A stretch of 44,109 nucleotides of DNA from positions 1 to 44,109 of IMG/VR virus record IMGVR_UViG_3300037502_002834, one strand, 5' to 3'. Made by a program: the position numbers and the translations under genes. Of the stretch, positions 7,097 to 13,414 are shown piece after piece. Numbering within the stretch: the first letter of the stretch is position 1; each line of letters begins with the position of its first letter. Below the pieces are notes generated by a model that was not told the origin of the DNA, did not search any database, and saw nothing but the letters and a program-made list of their open reading frames with translations. The stretch is from a virus.

Positions 7097-7801
7097 GTGG
7101 CTGATGTCGTCGTCGCCTTTGAAGGGTGGAATGCATCCGGCGTAGGCTGGGGTGAGCAGCCCTGGGGCCAGGGGGTGCTCGACATCAAAGCCACGGGGGC
7201 CGTAGGCTCCGTGCAGGTGACCGCTGATGCGGTCGTTTTGCTTTCTGGGGTCAGTGCGACAGCTCTACTGGGGCAAGTAGCGGTCACGGGTGATGCCAAC
7301 GTGCTGGTCACCGGCGTCTCGGCCACGGGCCAGGTCGGCCAGGTGGCGGTCACGGGTGATGCCAACGTGCTGGTCACCGGCGTTGTCGGGACCATGCAGT
7401 TGGGCAACGTGACGATTGCAGCCAATGCCGACGTCTTTGTGACCGGCGTGCAGGCCACGGGCCAGGTTGGCAGCGTCACGACAACGAGCGACGCCAATGT
7501 CACATTGACCGGCGTGTCGGCCACGGGCTTTGTGGGCACCGTGGTCATTGATGCGAGCGGCAATGTCAATGTCACGGGCTTGCAAGCAACCGCCAGTGTT
7601 GGCAGTGTCGCCGTGGCAGCCAATGCCGACGTGTACCTGACGGGCGTGTCCGCCCAGGGGCAGGTCGGATCGGTACTGGTCTGGGGCGTGATTGATGACA
7701 ACCAGACCCCCAACTGGCAAAATGTGGATGACTCCCAAGCTGAAAATTGGGTGGTTGTCAATGACGGCAACACAGTGACCTGGACACAGATCACTACGTA
7801 A
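7097..7801 (+). CDS. 22-residue-repeat structural protein, 234 aa
   Basis: GTG 7097 is the start; GGGGG just upstream is the ribosome site, and the ATG at 7095 is in another frame. After an N-terminal segment with Trp and Gly (WNASGVGWGEQPWGQG, about 11-26), seven repeats of 22 residues run from about residue 32 to 185, with consensus A-T-G-x-V-G-x-V-x-V-x-x-x-A-N-V-x-V-T-G-V-x. The C-terminus (VIDDNQTPNWQNVDDSQAEN then W-V-V-V-N) is typical of the 'D-x-Q-x-x-x-W-x-x-V' endings of phage tail-appendage proteins. A beta-solenoid or a string of short strands is likely. It precedes the tail fibre gene and is probably a fibre-associated or adhesion protein. Confidence 0.7.
   Translation: MADVVVAFEGWNASGVGWGEQPWGQGVLDIKATGAVGSVQVTADAVVLLSGVSATALLGQVAVTGDANVLVTGVSATGQVGQVAVTGDANVLVTGVVGTMQLGNVTIAANADVFVTGVQATGQVGSVTTTSDANVTLTGVSATGFVGTVVIDASGNVNVTGLQATASVGSVAVAANADVYLTGVSAQGQVGSVLVWGVIDDNQTPNWQNVDDSQAENWVVVNDGNTVTWTQITT
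7190..7651 (+). repeat. Seven 66-bp tandem coding repeats
   Basis: Seven in-frame 66-base units encode the 22-residue repeats of the gene at 7097. Units 2 and 3 are nearly identical at DNA level over about 37 bases (starting 7281 and 7347, exactly 66 apart), while the others are diverged. This suggests recent local expansion or homogenisation, which could change repeat number by slippage or recombination. Confidence 0.85.
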
Positions 7802-7812
7802 AGGAACAGAAG

Positions 7813-10500
7813 ATGCCAAGCACCTACTCCAGCAATCTAAAACTTGAGCTGATGGCCACGGGTGAAAACTCGGGTACCTGGGGCAACATCACCAATACCA
7901 ACCTTGGCACGGCAGTCGAGCAGGCCATCATTGGCTTGGGCAACGTGGACTATGTGTCTGATGCCAATCTGACGATCTCGATCACCAACAGCAACGCAGC
8001 GCAGGCCGCGCGTGCGCTGGTGCTCAACGTGACGTCCTCGCTGAGTCTGACGAACACCCGCGAGCTGGTGGTCCCGACCATCGAGAAGCAGTACATCGTT
8101 CAGAACAACACCACGGGCTCGCAGAGCATCACGGTGAAGACCTCGGCCGGCACCGGCATCACTGTGCCCAACGGCCGCAAGGCGCACCTATACGTGGATG
8201 GCACGAACGTCATTCAGATGTTCGACTTCGTGGACATCAACGGCGGCACGATTGACGGCACGGCCATTGGGGGCAGCTCGGCTGCAGCCGGCTCGTTCAC
8301 CACGCTTGGTGCTTCTGGCGCCGCGACATTCAACGGCGCGGTGACCTTAGGTGATGCGGCAGCGGACCTGATCGTGTTCAACGGCACGGTCAACTCGCAC
8401 CTGCTCTTCACCGACAACACCTACGACATCGGCGCGAGCGGCGCGACGCGGCCCCGGAACCTGTTCCTGGCCGGCGCTGCCACCATTGGCGGCAACCTGA
8501 GCGTTGGCGGCACGCTGACCTTGACTGGTGGCCTGATCCTAAACGGCAACGTGACCGTGGGCGACAGCTCGGCGGACACGCTGACGGTCAACGCCACGAT
8601 CACGAGCAACCTGCTTTTCACGGACAACACCTACGACATCGGTGCGAGCGGCGCTACGCGCCCGCGCAACCTGTTCCTGGCCGGCAACGCGACCATTGGT
8701 GGCAACACCACGATGACCGGTTCGCTGACCGTGGACAGCACGACTGATTCCAGCAGCACGACCACAGGCTCGATCCAGACGGATGGTGGCGTGGGCATTG
8801 CCAAGGCTCTCTATGTGGGCACCACGCTCACCGTTGACGGCAACACCACGCTAGGCAACGCCTCTACCGACACTGTGCAGGTGAATGGGTATATGGGGGT
8901 GGGGGGTGCTGGTGCAACAAACGTGGGAATTTATGCAAAAAATTCGGCGCTGGCAGCCACGACACAAGTTGGAGTGCAAGCTGAAATTGTGGCAACTTCT
9001 GCTGCCACATCTAATGTCAGGTCTTTTGCTTCTTTTCCATCGACTGCGGCAGCGGCGTTTACGACAGCAAATATGTCTGGCGTATATCTTGGAAATGCAA
9101 CCAAAGGTGCAGGCTCAACGATTACAAACCTGCACGGTCTCTACATAACCGACCAAACCCAAGGCACCAACAACTACGGCATCACCTCCCTTGTCAGCAG
9201 TGGCACGGACAAGTGGAACATCTATGCGTCAGGGACGGCGGCGAACTATTTTGCTGGGAACGTGCTGTTAGGCACGACGACCGCCTATTCTTGGGCAAAC
9301 AACTTCAACCCCGTCTTGCGTCTCGGTAGCGGTGGTTATGTGGCCGGAAGAACGCCCGGAGCAAACTACGACGAGATTTATGTTGGAACTAACGCGTACA
9401 ACGACGGTACGTGGAAGTACGGGGTAGACGGGTTTGCGCTGCAATACTACCAAGACTCTGGGCAGCATGTTTTTAGGAACGCAGCATCCGGACTTGCGGG
9501 TAACGCTGTTACTTTTATTGAGCGTTTTGCGATCAACCAGTCCGAAGCAGTCTTCAACGACCCCGGCAACGACTACGACTTCCGCGTCGAGTCCGACAAC
9601 AGCACACACATGTTGTTCGTGGACGCCAGCCAAGACGCGGTGCTGATTAACACCAATACAAGCGTTGGTGTTGCCTCTGGCGCGGTTGGTAAGCAGCAAA
9701 TTGCAACCACCGGGGCTACGATCCATTTGTCCTTGGCAAACTACAACGCCGTCGATACAGATGGCGGCATCTTGGCCTTTGGTAAGTCTCGCGGTGCAAC
9801 GGTCGGTTCGTATACCGTGGTGCAAAACGGGGACACTCTCGGCGAGATTCGTTTTGCCGGTGCAGACGGAACAGATTTGCAGACCAATGGGGCTGTGATC
9901 CGTGCTCAAGTAGATGGCACTCCCGGTGGCAACGACATGCCGAGCCGCTTGGTGTTTTTGACTACCGCTGATGGCTCTGCCACACCCGCTGAAGTTGCTC
10001 GCATCACCTCCGATAAGTACGTCCGCCTCGCCTCCGGCACAGGTGGCATCCAGTTCAACGGCGACACCGCTGCGGCTAATGCGCTGGACGATTACGAAGA
10101 AGGCGACTGGACGCCCGTATTCCAAGGCGGCACAACGGCTGGAACATATACTTACAACACCCAATCCGGGCGCTATATTAAAGTCGGAAAGCAGGTCACG
10201 GTTTGGTGCACACTGGTGGACATCACCGCGTCTTCTGCTGGAACTGGCGATATGTACGTCAGCGGACTGCCGTTTACAGTGCTGAACAGCACCGTGAACG
10301 ACCGGGCTCCTTGTGGGGCCACCCGAGTAAGGCAAGTTGCTACTGCTTTGGGGTCTATGCCAACAGTTGGGGGGTCAAAAGGAAACGCCTACGCGTTCTT
10401 TTTAATCCCAAGTGGGACTACCGACACAGCGTTGACAATCGCCACTTATTTTGCCAACAGTATGGACATCGGGTTTACTTTGACCTACGAAACTGCGTAA
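7813..10500 (+). CDS. Tail fibre / receptor-binding protein, 895 aa
   Basis: The N-terminus (MPSTYSSNLKLELMATGENS then GTWGNITNTNLG) is the typical virion-attachment part of podovirus fibres. It is followed by Thr/Gly/Asn-rich shaft sequence with a 70-residue duplication containing LLFTDNTYDIGASGATRPRN (residues about 197-220 and 267-290). Beyond about residue 357 the sequence changes character and becomes richer in Tyr, Phe and Asn. It ends in a domain beginning YEEGDWTPVFQGG (about 760), a pattern of phage fibre ends with Y-x-x-x-x-G-R-Y-x-K-V-G. A trimeric beta-helical shaft with a swappable distal receptor domain is inferred. The ribosome site is AAAGGA before ATG 7813. No catalytic or chaperone self-cleavage motif was recognised. 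Confidence 0.85.
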   Translation: MPSTYSSNLKLELMATGENSGTWGNITNTNLGTAVEQAIIGLGNVDYVSDANLTISITNSNAAQAARALVLNVTSSLSLTNTRELVVPTIEKQYIVQNNTTGSQSITVKTSAGTGITVPNGRKAHLYVDGTNVIQMFDFVDINGGTIDGTAIGGSSAAAGSFTTLGASGAATFNGAVTLGDAAADLIVFNGTVNSHLLFTDNTYDIGASGATRPRNLFLAGAATIGGNLSVGGTLTLTGGLILNGNVTVGDSSADTLTVNATITSNLLFTDNTYDIGASGATRPRNLFLAGNATIGGNTTMTGSLTVDSTTDSSSTTTGSIQTDGGVGIAKALYVGTTLTVDGNTTLGNASTDTVQVNGYMGVGGAGATNVGIYAKNSALAATTQVGVQAEIVATSAATSNVRSFASFPSTAAAAFTTANMSGVYLGNATKGAGSTITNLHGLYITDQTQGTNNYGITSLVSSGTDKWNIYASGTAANYFAGNVLLGTTTAYSWANNFNPVLRLGSGGYVAGRTPGANYDEIYVGTNAYNDGTWKYGVDGFALQYYQDSGQHVFRNAASGLAGNAVTFIERFAINQSEAVFNDPGNDYDFRVESDNSTHMLFVDASQDAVLINTNTSVGVASGAVGKQQIATTGATIHLSLANYNAVDTDGGILAFGKSRGATVGSYTVVQNGDTLGEIRFAGADGTDLQTNGAVIRAQVDGTPGGNDMPSRLVFLTTADGSATPAEVARITSDKYVRLASGTGGIQFNGDTAAANALDDYEEGDWTPVFQGGTTAGTYTYNTQSGRYIKVGKQVTVWCTLVDITASSAGTGDMYVSGLPFTVLNSTVNDRAPCGATRVRQVATALGSMPTVGGSKGNAYAFFLIPSGTTDTALTIATYFANSMDIGFTLTYETA
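8401..8682 (+). repeat. 210-bp-spaced duplication in tail fibre shaft
   Basis: Two closely similar DNA segments of about 70 bases begin at 8401 and 8611, 210 bases apart and in frame. Both encode LLFTDNTYDIGASGATRPRN followed by LFLAG. Most differences are at third codon positions, so the duplication is old enough to have drifted but is under protein-level constraint. Confidence 0.8.
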
Positions 10501-10549
10501 CCAATTACCCCGGCTGGACTGTCGGGGCTGACCTTGAAAGGAAATGAAA

Positions 10550-10804
10550 ATGTCTCTCGAAAAACAAACCGTCGTTGACAAGATCGAAGTGGTCGAAAAC
10601 GGCTCTGTGCAAGTACGCATTGCAACGCGCATCGTGGAGGACGGCAACGTCATCTCCACCTCGTACCATCGTCACGTTGTGGCCCCCGGTCAAGATTACA
10701 GCCAAGAGGACGCTCGCGTTCAGGCTATCTGCGCCGCCACCCACACCGCCGAAGTAGTTGCCGCGTACCAAGCAGCACAACAAGCCAACCAGCAAGGAGC
10801 CTAA
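10550..10804 (+). CDS. Small protein after tail fibre, 84 aa
   Basis: I chose ATG 10550 over ATG 10544 because AAAGG (10537-10541) is 8 bases before it. The product begins MSLEKQTVVDKIEVVENGSV and continues VQVRIATRIVEDGNVIS, a beta-hairpin with charged residues, and then an Ala/Gln-rich helical tail. The pattern 'I-E-V-x-E-x-G-x-V-Q-V-R-x-x-T-x-I-x-E-D-G-x' followed by HRHVVAPGQD is one I recognise from short proteins that follow fibre genes. It may be a fibre cap or assembly protein, but that is inferred only from position. Codons are ordinary for the phage. Confidence 0.6.
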   Translation: MSLEKQTVVDKIEVVENGSVQVRIATRIVEDGNVISTSYHRHVVAPGQDYSQEDARVQAICAATHTAEVVAAYQAAQQANQQGA

Positions 10805-10807
10805 ATC

Positions 10808-11143
10808 ATGTCTCAAGTCACCCTCACCTGGTCCGTCCAGAACATGACCCGCGTCATCAACGACGGGTTCGTGATCAATGTCGCATGGGCCTGCACAGCC
10901 TCGGCCCCCGGCGCTGGCGGCGCGTTCTATGGTGGCACGACCACCTACGAAAACAATCCCTCCGAGCCAGGCTTCATCCCCTACGACCAGCTGACGCAAG
11001 AGATCGTGCTGGGCTGGGTTTACACCGCCTTGGGCGACCAAAAGGCTGAAATCGAAGCCACGCTGACCGCCAAGGTCGAGAAGCAGTTGGCACCGACCAC
11101 GGCTGACGGGCTGCCTTGGAATGCAGCACCGGCGCAGGCATAA
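10808..11143 (+). CDS. Conserved phage protein, 111 aa (DUF7936-like)
   Basis: The protein begins VTLTWSVQNMTRVINDGFVI (about 4-23) and then VNVAWACTASAPGAGG, followed by YDQLTQEIVLGWVYTALGDQ (about 58-77) and a helical end KAEIEATLTAKVEKQL. This layout of a beta-sandwich start, a Tyr-rich middle and a final helix resembles a conserved small phage protein family of unknown function (I would place it near DUF7936, without certainty). It is 3 bases after the preceding gene, which is also small, and both lie behind the tail fibre. A tail-fibre accessory role is possible. Confidence 0.55.
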   Translation: MSQVTLTWSVQNMTRVINDGFVINVAWACTASAPGAGGAFYGGTTTYENNPSEPGFIPYDQLTQEIVLGWVYTALGDQKAEIEATLTAKVEKQLAPTTADGLPWNAAPAQA

Positions 11144-11148
11144 TTTGC

Positions 11149-11175
11149 ATGGGGTAATCGCTGCTGCCCCATTTT
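11149..11175 (+). terminator. Weak possible terminator
   Basis: A 6-bp inverted repeat ATGGGG (11149-11154) / CCCCAT (11167-11172) encloses a 12-base loop and runs directly into TTTT (11172-11175). The stem is short and the T tract only four bases, so any termination would be partial. It separates the tail fibre accessory genes from the lysis-side genes. Confidence 0.35.
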
Positions 11176-11197
11176 CAGCGGCGCTTTGGAGTTATTC

Positions 11198-11386
11198 ATG
11201 AACGACCAAAAAGTTGAACTTTCGCTTGGCCTGATCAACGGCATCCTGCAGTATCTGGGTTCTCGCCCCTACGGCGAAGTGTTCCAGATCGTCAATGCCA
11301 TCCACGAGCAGGCTACGCCTCAAATCAAGGTGCCCCAGGCACCGCAGACCGATGAAGCTCAACAGCCCGTCACGGACGCTGCCTGA
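11198..11386 (+). CDS. Conserved phage protein, 62 aa
   Basis: ATG 11198 follows TTTGGAG at 6 bases; an in-frame TTG at 11186 lies over that ribosome site and is rejected. The product starts MNDQKVELSLGLINGILQYL, then GSRPYGEVFQIVNAIHEQA, and has a Pro/Gln-rich tail. The set 'V-x-x-I-L-x-Y-L-x-x-R-P-Y-x-E-V-F-x-L/I-V' is a recognisable small family in phages next to lysis genes, function unknown. Its end overlaps the zinc-ribbon gene by 35 bases in a different frame, which is unusual overlap for this genome. Confidence 0.65.
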   Translation: MNDQKVELSLGLINGILQYLGSRPYGEVFQIVNAIHEQATPQIKVPQAPQTDEAQQPVTDAA

Positions 11387-11564
11387 CGGCAGCATTGAGC
11401 CTGCACACGACGTAGAGGTTGTCTGCGGCGCGTGCGGCTACGACCTGGATGCGGCCGAGTTGGAGGCAGACACCTGCTCTGATTGCGGCCAGGCCCTGGA
11501 CCTGAAACGGTCCGTGGCCATCCAGATTACGACGGTACCTGCTGCATCGGGAGCCACTATGTAA
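11352..11564 (+). CDS. Zinc-ribbon small protein, 70 aa
   Basis: ATG 11352 is inside the end of the previous gene; the ORF is open further upstream, but the residues there look like a shadow of that gene. Two CxxC pairs, C25-x2-C28 (VVCGACGYDLD) and C42-x2-C45 (TCSDCGQALDLK), make a clear zinc ribbon of about 25 residues. Short flanks follow, ending in a Val/Thr/Ala-rich tail. The spacing between pairs (13 residues) is normal for a rubredoxin-like knuckle. A nucleic-acid or protein-contact role is possible. It lies just before the holin genes. Confidence 0.65.
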   Translation: MKLNSPSRTLPDGSIEPAHDVEVVCGACGYDLDAAELEADTCSDCGQALDLKRSVAIQITTVPAASGATM

Positions 11565-11576
11565 CCAGGAGAGATC

Positions 11577-12014
11577 ATGTCAGAGCCGACCCGCGATCAG
11601 GAGATCGCCAGGATCAAAGCCGAAGCCGAGGTCGAGCTTCGACGGCTGGAGGCCCAAAGCCCCGCCAAGGAGATTGCCGGCAAGGCCATCGGCAAGCATG
11701 GTCTCTTCTACATCACCCTGATCGTCGTGATCGGGGTTGTCTCTTCCCTGTTCCTGGAGCAGGAGAAGATCGCAGCAGTGATGGGGCTGCTCGGCGCAAG
11801 CCTGACAGCCCTCATCTCCATGCTCAACGGCATCGCGGGTGCAACGCCCAAGCAAGAGAAGCCGGAATTTCAGGTCATCCAACACCTTATCGACAAGCTC
11901 GACCGACTGGATCGGAAGGAGCAGCCGATGCGTGTGGCGGTGGAGGGTGATCGTGTCACTGTGACCAAAGGCGACAACGAGGTCGTCGCCAACCGAGGAG
12001 CCTCCAATGCTTGA
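11577..12014 (+). CDS. Two-TM holin-like membrane protein, 145 aa
   Basis: An N-terminal charged helix (about 1-40, many Glu/Arg/Lys) leads into two hydrophobic segments at about 43-60 (LFYITLIVVIGVVSSLFL) and 65-84. A charged, partly coiled tail follows. Two membrane segments with charged ends fit a class II holin or antiholin, and the gene lies directly before a second holin-like gene and the endolysin. The stop overlaps the start of the next gene by 8 bases. It could instead be a membrane anchor that regulates the second holin. No signal peptide cleavage site is seen. ATG 11577 follows AGGAGAG. Confidence 0.65.
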   Translation: MSEPTRDQEIARIKAEAEVELRRLEAQSPAKEIAGKAIGKHGLFYITLIVVIGVVSSLFLEQEKIAAVMGLLGASLTALISMLNGIAGATPKQEKPEFQVIQHLIDKLDRLDRKEQPMRVAVEGDRVTVTKGDNEVVANRGASNA

Positions 12015-12504
12015 CATACTTGGCGGGGGCATTTTCGGCTCCCTGATCGGTGGTGTCTTCCGCCTGGCACCGGAGGTGCTCAAGTGGCTGGACAAGAAAA
12101 ACGAGCGCCAGCATGAGCTGGCCATGTTCCAGCGCCAGTGTGAGCTGGAGGCCCAGCGAGGCCAGCAAAAGCTCGCCGAGATTGGCGCGCAGCGCGAAGC
12201 GGCCATTGATGTGGGCGTCATGGACGCCTTCAACGCCGCCATCCAGCAGCAGACCGAGATGGTCAAGGCTGCCGGCGGCTGGGTCGCCAGCCTGTCGGCC
12301 AGCGTGCGGCCGGTTGTGACCTACTGGATTTTGTTCATCTGGTCCTTTGTCCATGTTTGGTTCGCCTGGAACGCATGGCTCACCGGCGCGCCGTCTGCCG
12401 AGGTGTTCAAGACCATGATGTCACCGGACTTCAGCGCGCTGGTTGCGGGCACCTTGAACTACTGGTTCCTGGATCGCACCCTGGCCAAGCGGGGGCTTGC
12501 GTGA
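12007..12504 (+). CDS. Holin of 3-TM type (PF11351-like)
   Basis: This 165-aa protein has an N-terminal hydrophobic, Gly-rich segment (LDILGGGIFGSLIGGVFRL, about 2-20), then a long charged helix with Glu, Arg and Gln (about 30-75). Two further membrane segments follow, at about 102-125 (RPVVTYWILFIWSFVHVWFA) and 142-156. The ending NYWFLDRTLAKRG and the RPVxxYW segment are the pattern of the holin-of-3-TMs family also seen in gene transfer agents. It would form lesions in the inner membrane so the endolysin reaches the cell wall. The endolysin GTG overlaps its stop codon (GTGA), so the two are translationally coupled. Confidence 0.8.
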   Translation: MLDILGGGIFGSLIGGVFRLAPEVLKWLDKKNERQHELAMFQRQCELEAQRGQQKLAEIGAQREAAIDVGVMDAFNAAIQQQTEMVKAAGGWVASLSASVRPVVTYWILFIWSFVHVWFAWNAWLTGAPSAEVFKTMMSPDFSALVAGTLNYWFLDRTLAKRGLA

Positions 12505-12980
12505 AGTTGGACATCGCCACCGAACTGTGCAAGCGCTTTGAGGGCTTGCATCGGGTTGACGCGGACGGGCTGATCTATCCCTACATCTGCCCGGCCGGCT
12601 TTCCCACTCAAGGCTACGGGACCGTTTACCGGCCCGATGGCCGCAAGGTGTCGATGGATGATCCGCCCATCACCAAGGAAACGGCCGAGCAGTGGCTCAA
12701 GGTCGAGCTGCTGCACACCTACGCGCCTGGCGTGGTGCGGCAATGCCCAGGGCTATTGGCCCTTGCTCTGTCGTCCAGTGACTGGGCCAAGTTCAACGCC
12801 ATTGTGGATTTTGCGTACAACCTCGGGGTTGGCCGCTTGCAGACCAGCACCTTGCGTCGCAAGATCAACGCACAAGACTGGGAAGGGGCCAAGGAGCAGC
12901 TCATGCTTTGGACGCGCGGTGGCGGCCGTGTCTTGCCGGGCCTGGTCCGTCGCCGCCAGGCCGAATGCCAACTGATGTAG
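12501..12980 (+). CDS. Endolysin, GH24 lysozyme (muramidase)
   Basis: The start is GTG 12501, overlapping the holin stop; longer upstream extension reads through the holin in another frame and is rejected. The 159-aa product has the catalytic Glu14 in CKRFEGLHR, and then YICPAGFPTQGYGTV with C30 and T36 at the positions of Asp20 and Thr26 of T4 lysozyme, the 'Y-x-C-P-A-G-x-x-T-x-G-Y-G' version of the GH24 E-(D/C)-T triad. FAYNLGVGRLQTSTL (about 113-127) matches the usual 'F-x-x-N-x-G-x-x-x-x-x-x-S-T-L' helix. It cleaves peptidoglycan at the MurNAc-GlcNAc link. No signal peptide or SAR segment is visible, so release depends on the holin. Confidence 0.9.
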   Translation: MKLDIATELCKRFEGLHRVDADGLIYPYICPAGFPTQGYGTVYRPDGRKVSMDDPPITKETAEQWLKVELLHTYAPGVVRQCPGLLALALSSSDWAKFNAIVDFAYNLGVGRLQTSTLRRKINAQDWEGAKEQLMLWTRGGGRVLPGLVRRRQAECQLM

Positions 12981-12989
12981 GAGATCACG

Positions 12990-13184
12990 ATGCCCACCAA
13001 AAAACCTGCAACCAAATCCAAGGTCAATGCCGCTGGCAACTACACCAAGCCCAGCATGCGCAAGGCCTTGTTCAACAAGATCAAGGCCGGCTCCAAGGGC
13101 GGTGATCCGGGCGAGTGGTCCGCGCGCAAAGCTCAGATGCTCGCACGTGAGTACAAGGCTAAAGGCGGAGGCTACACGTCATGA
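12990..13184 (+). CDS. Small basic phage protein, 64 aa
   Basis: This highly basic product reads KVNAAGNYTKPSMRKALFNK (about 11-30), followed by IKAGSKGGDPGEWSARKAQM and LAREYKAKGGGYTS. It is a compact and recognisable small family, with 'G-N-Y-T-K-P-x-x-R-K-x-x-F-x-x-I-K-A-G-S-K-G-G-x-P-G-x-W-S-A-R-K-A-Q-x-L-A', common in phages and some larger viruses, function unknown. TAGGAG provides its ribosome site. It overlaps the next gene by 4 bases. Basic charge suggests nucleic-acid contact or packaging inside the virion; this is inference. Confidence 0.7.
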   Translation: MPTKKPATKSKVNAAGNYTKPSMRKALFNKIKAGSKGGDPGEWSARKAQMLAREYKAKGGGYTS

Positions 13185-13411
13185 AGCCCTCGCAGAAATC
13201 CCTCAAGGACTGGACCGCCCAGGACTGGAAGACCTCTGACGGTAAGCCCAGCAAGGGCAAGAAGCGCTACCTGCCGGCTGCGGCCTGGAATGCACTGAGC
13301 CCGGCCGAGAAGGCCGCCACCAACCGGGCGAAATCCAAGGGCAACGCCAAGGGCAAGCAGTTCGTGGCCCAGCCCAAGAAGATTGCCAAGAAAACCGCGA
13401 GCTACAGGTAA
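13181..13411 (+). CDS. DUF5872-like basic protein, 76 aa
   Basis: The sequence has SLKDWTAQDWKTSDGKPSKG (about 7-26), then KRYLPAAAWNALSPAEKAAT (about 29-48) and ends KGKQFVAQPKKIAKKTASYR. This order (S-L-x-x-W-T-x-x-x-W-x-T-x-x-G-K-P-S, then R-Y-L-P, then K-G-K-Q-x-x-x-Q-P-x-x-I-A-x-K) is what I know as the DUF5872 family, present in phages and in large eukaryotic viruses. The function is not known. It pairs with the preceding 64-aa basic protein and overlaps it by 4 bases; the pair lies between the endolysin and the nozzle-like gene. Confidence 0.7.
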   Translation: MKPSQKSLKDWTAQDWKTSDGKPSKGKKRYLPAAAWNALSPAEKAATNRAKSKGNAKGKQFVAQPKKIAKKTASYR

Positions 13412-13414
13412 ATC

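Noticed and set aside
7190-7651. Repeats as a CRISPR array
   Set aside because: Units are contiguous 66-base in-frame coding repeats without spacers.
9268-10335. 355-residue minus-strand frame opposite the tail fibre
   Set aside because: No ribosome site or domain, and it lies entirely inside a fibre gene with clear family features.
10501-10535. Terminator after the tail fibre (CCCCG/CGGGG)
   Set aside because: The 5-bp stem has a 10-base loop and no T tract.
12357-12500. Longer N-terminus for the endolysin
   Set aside because: The extension has Arg/His/Cys-rich shadow composition and lies inside the holin gene; GTG 12501 with stop/start overlap fits the GH24 domain start.
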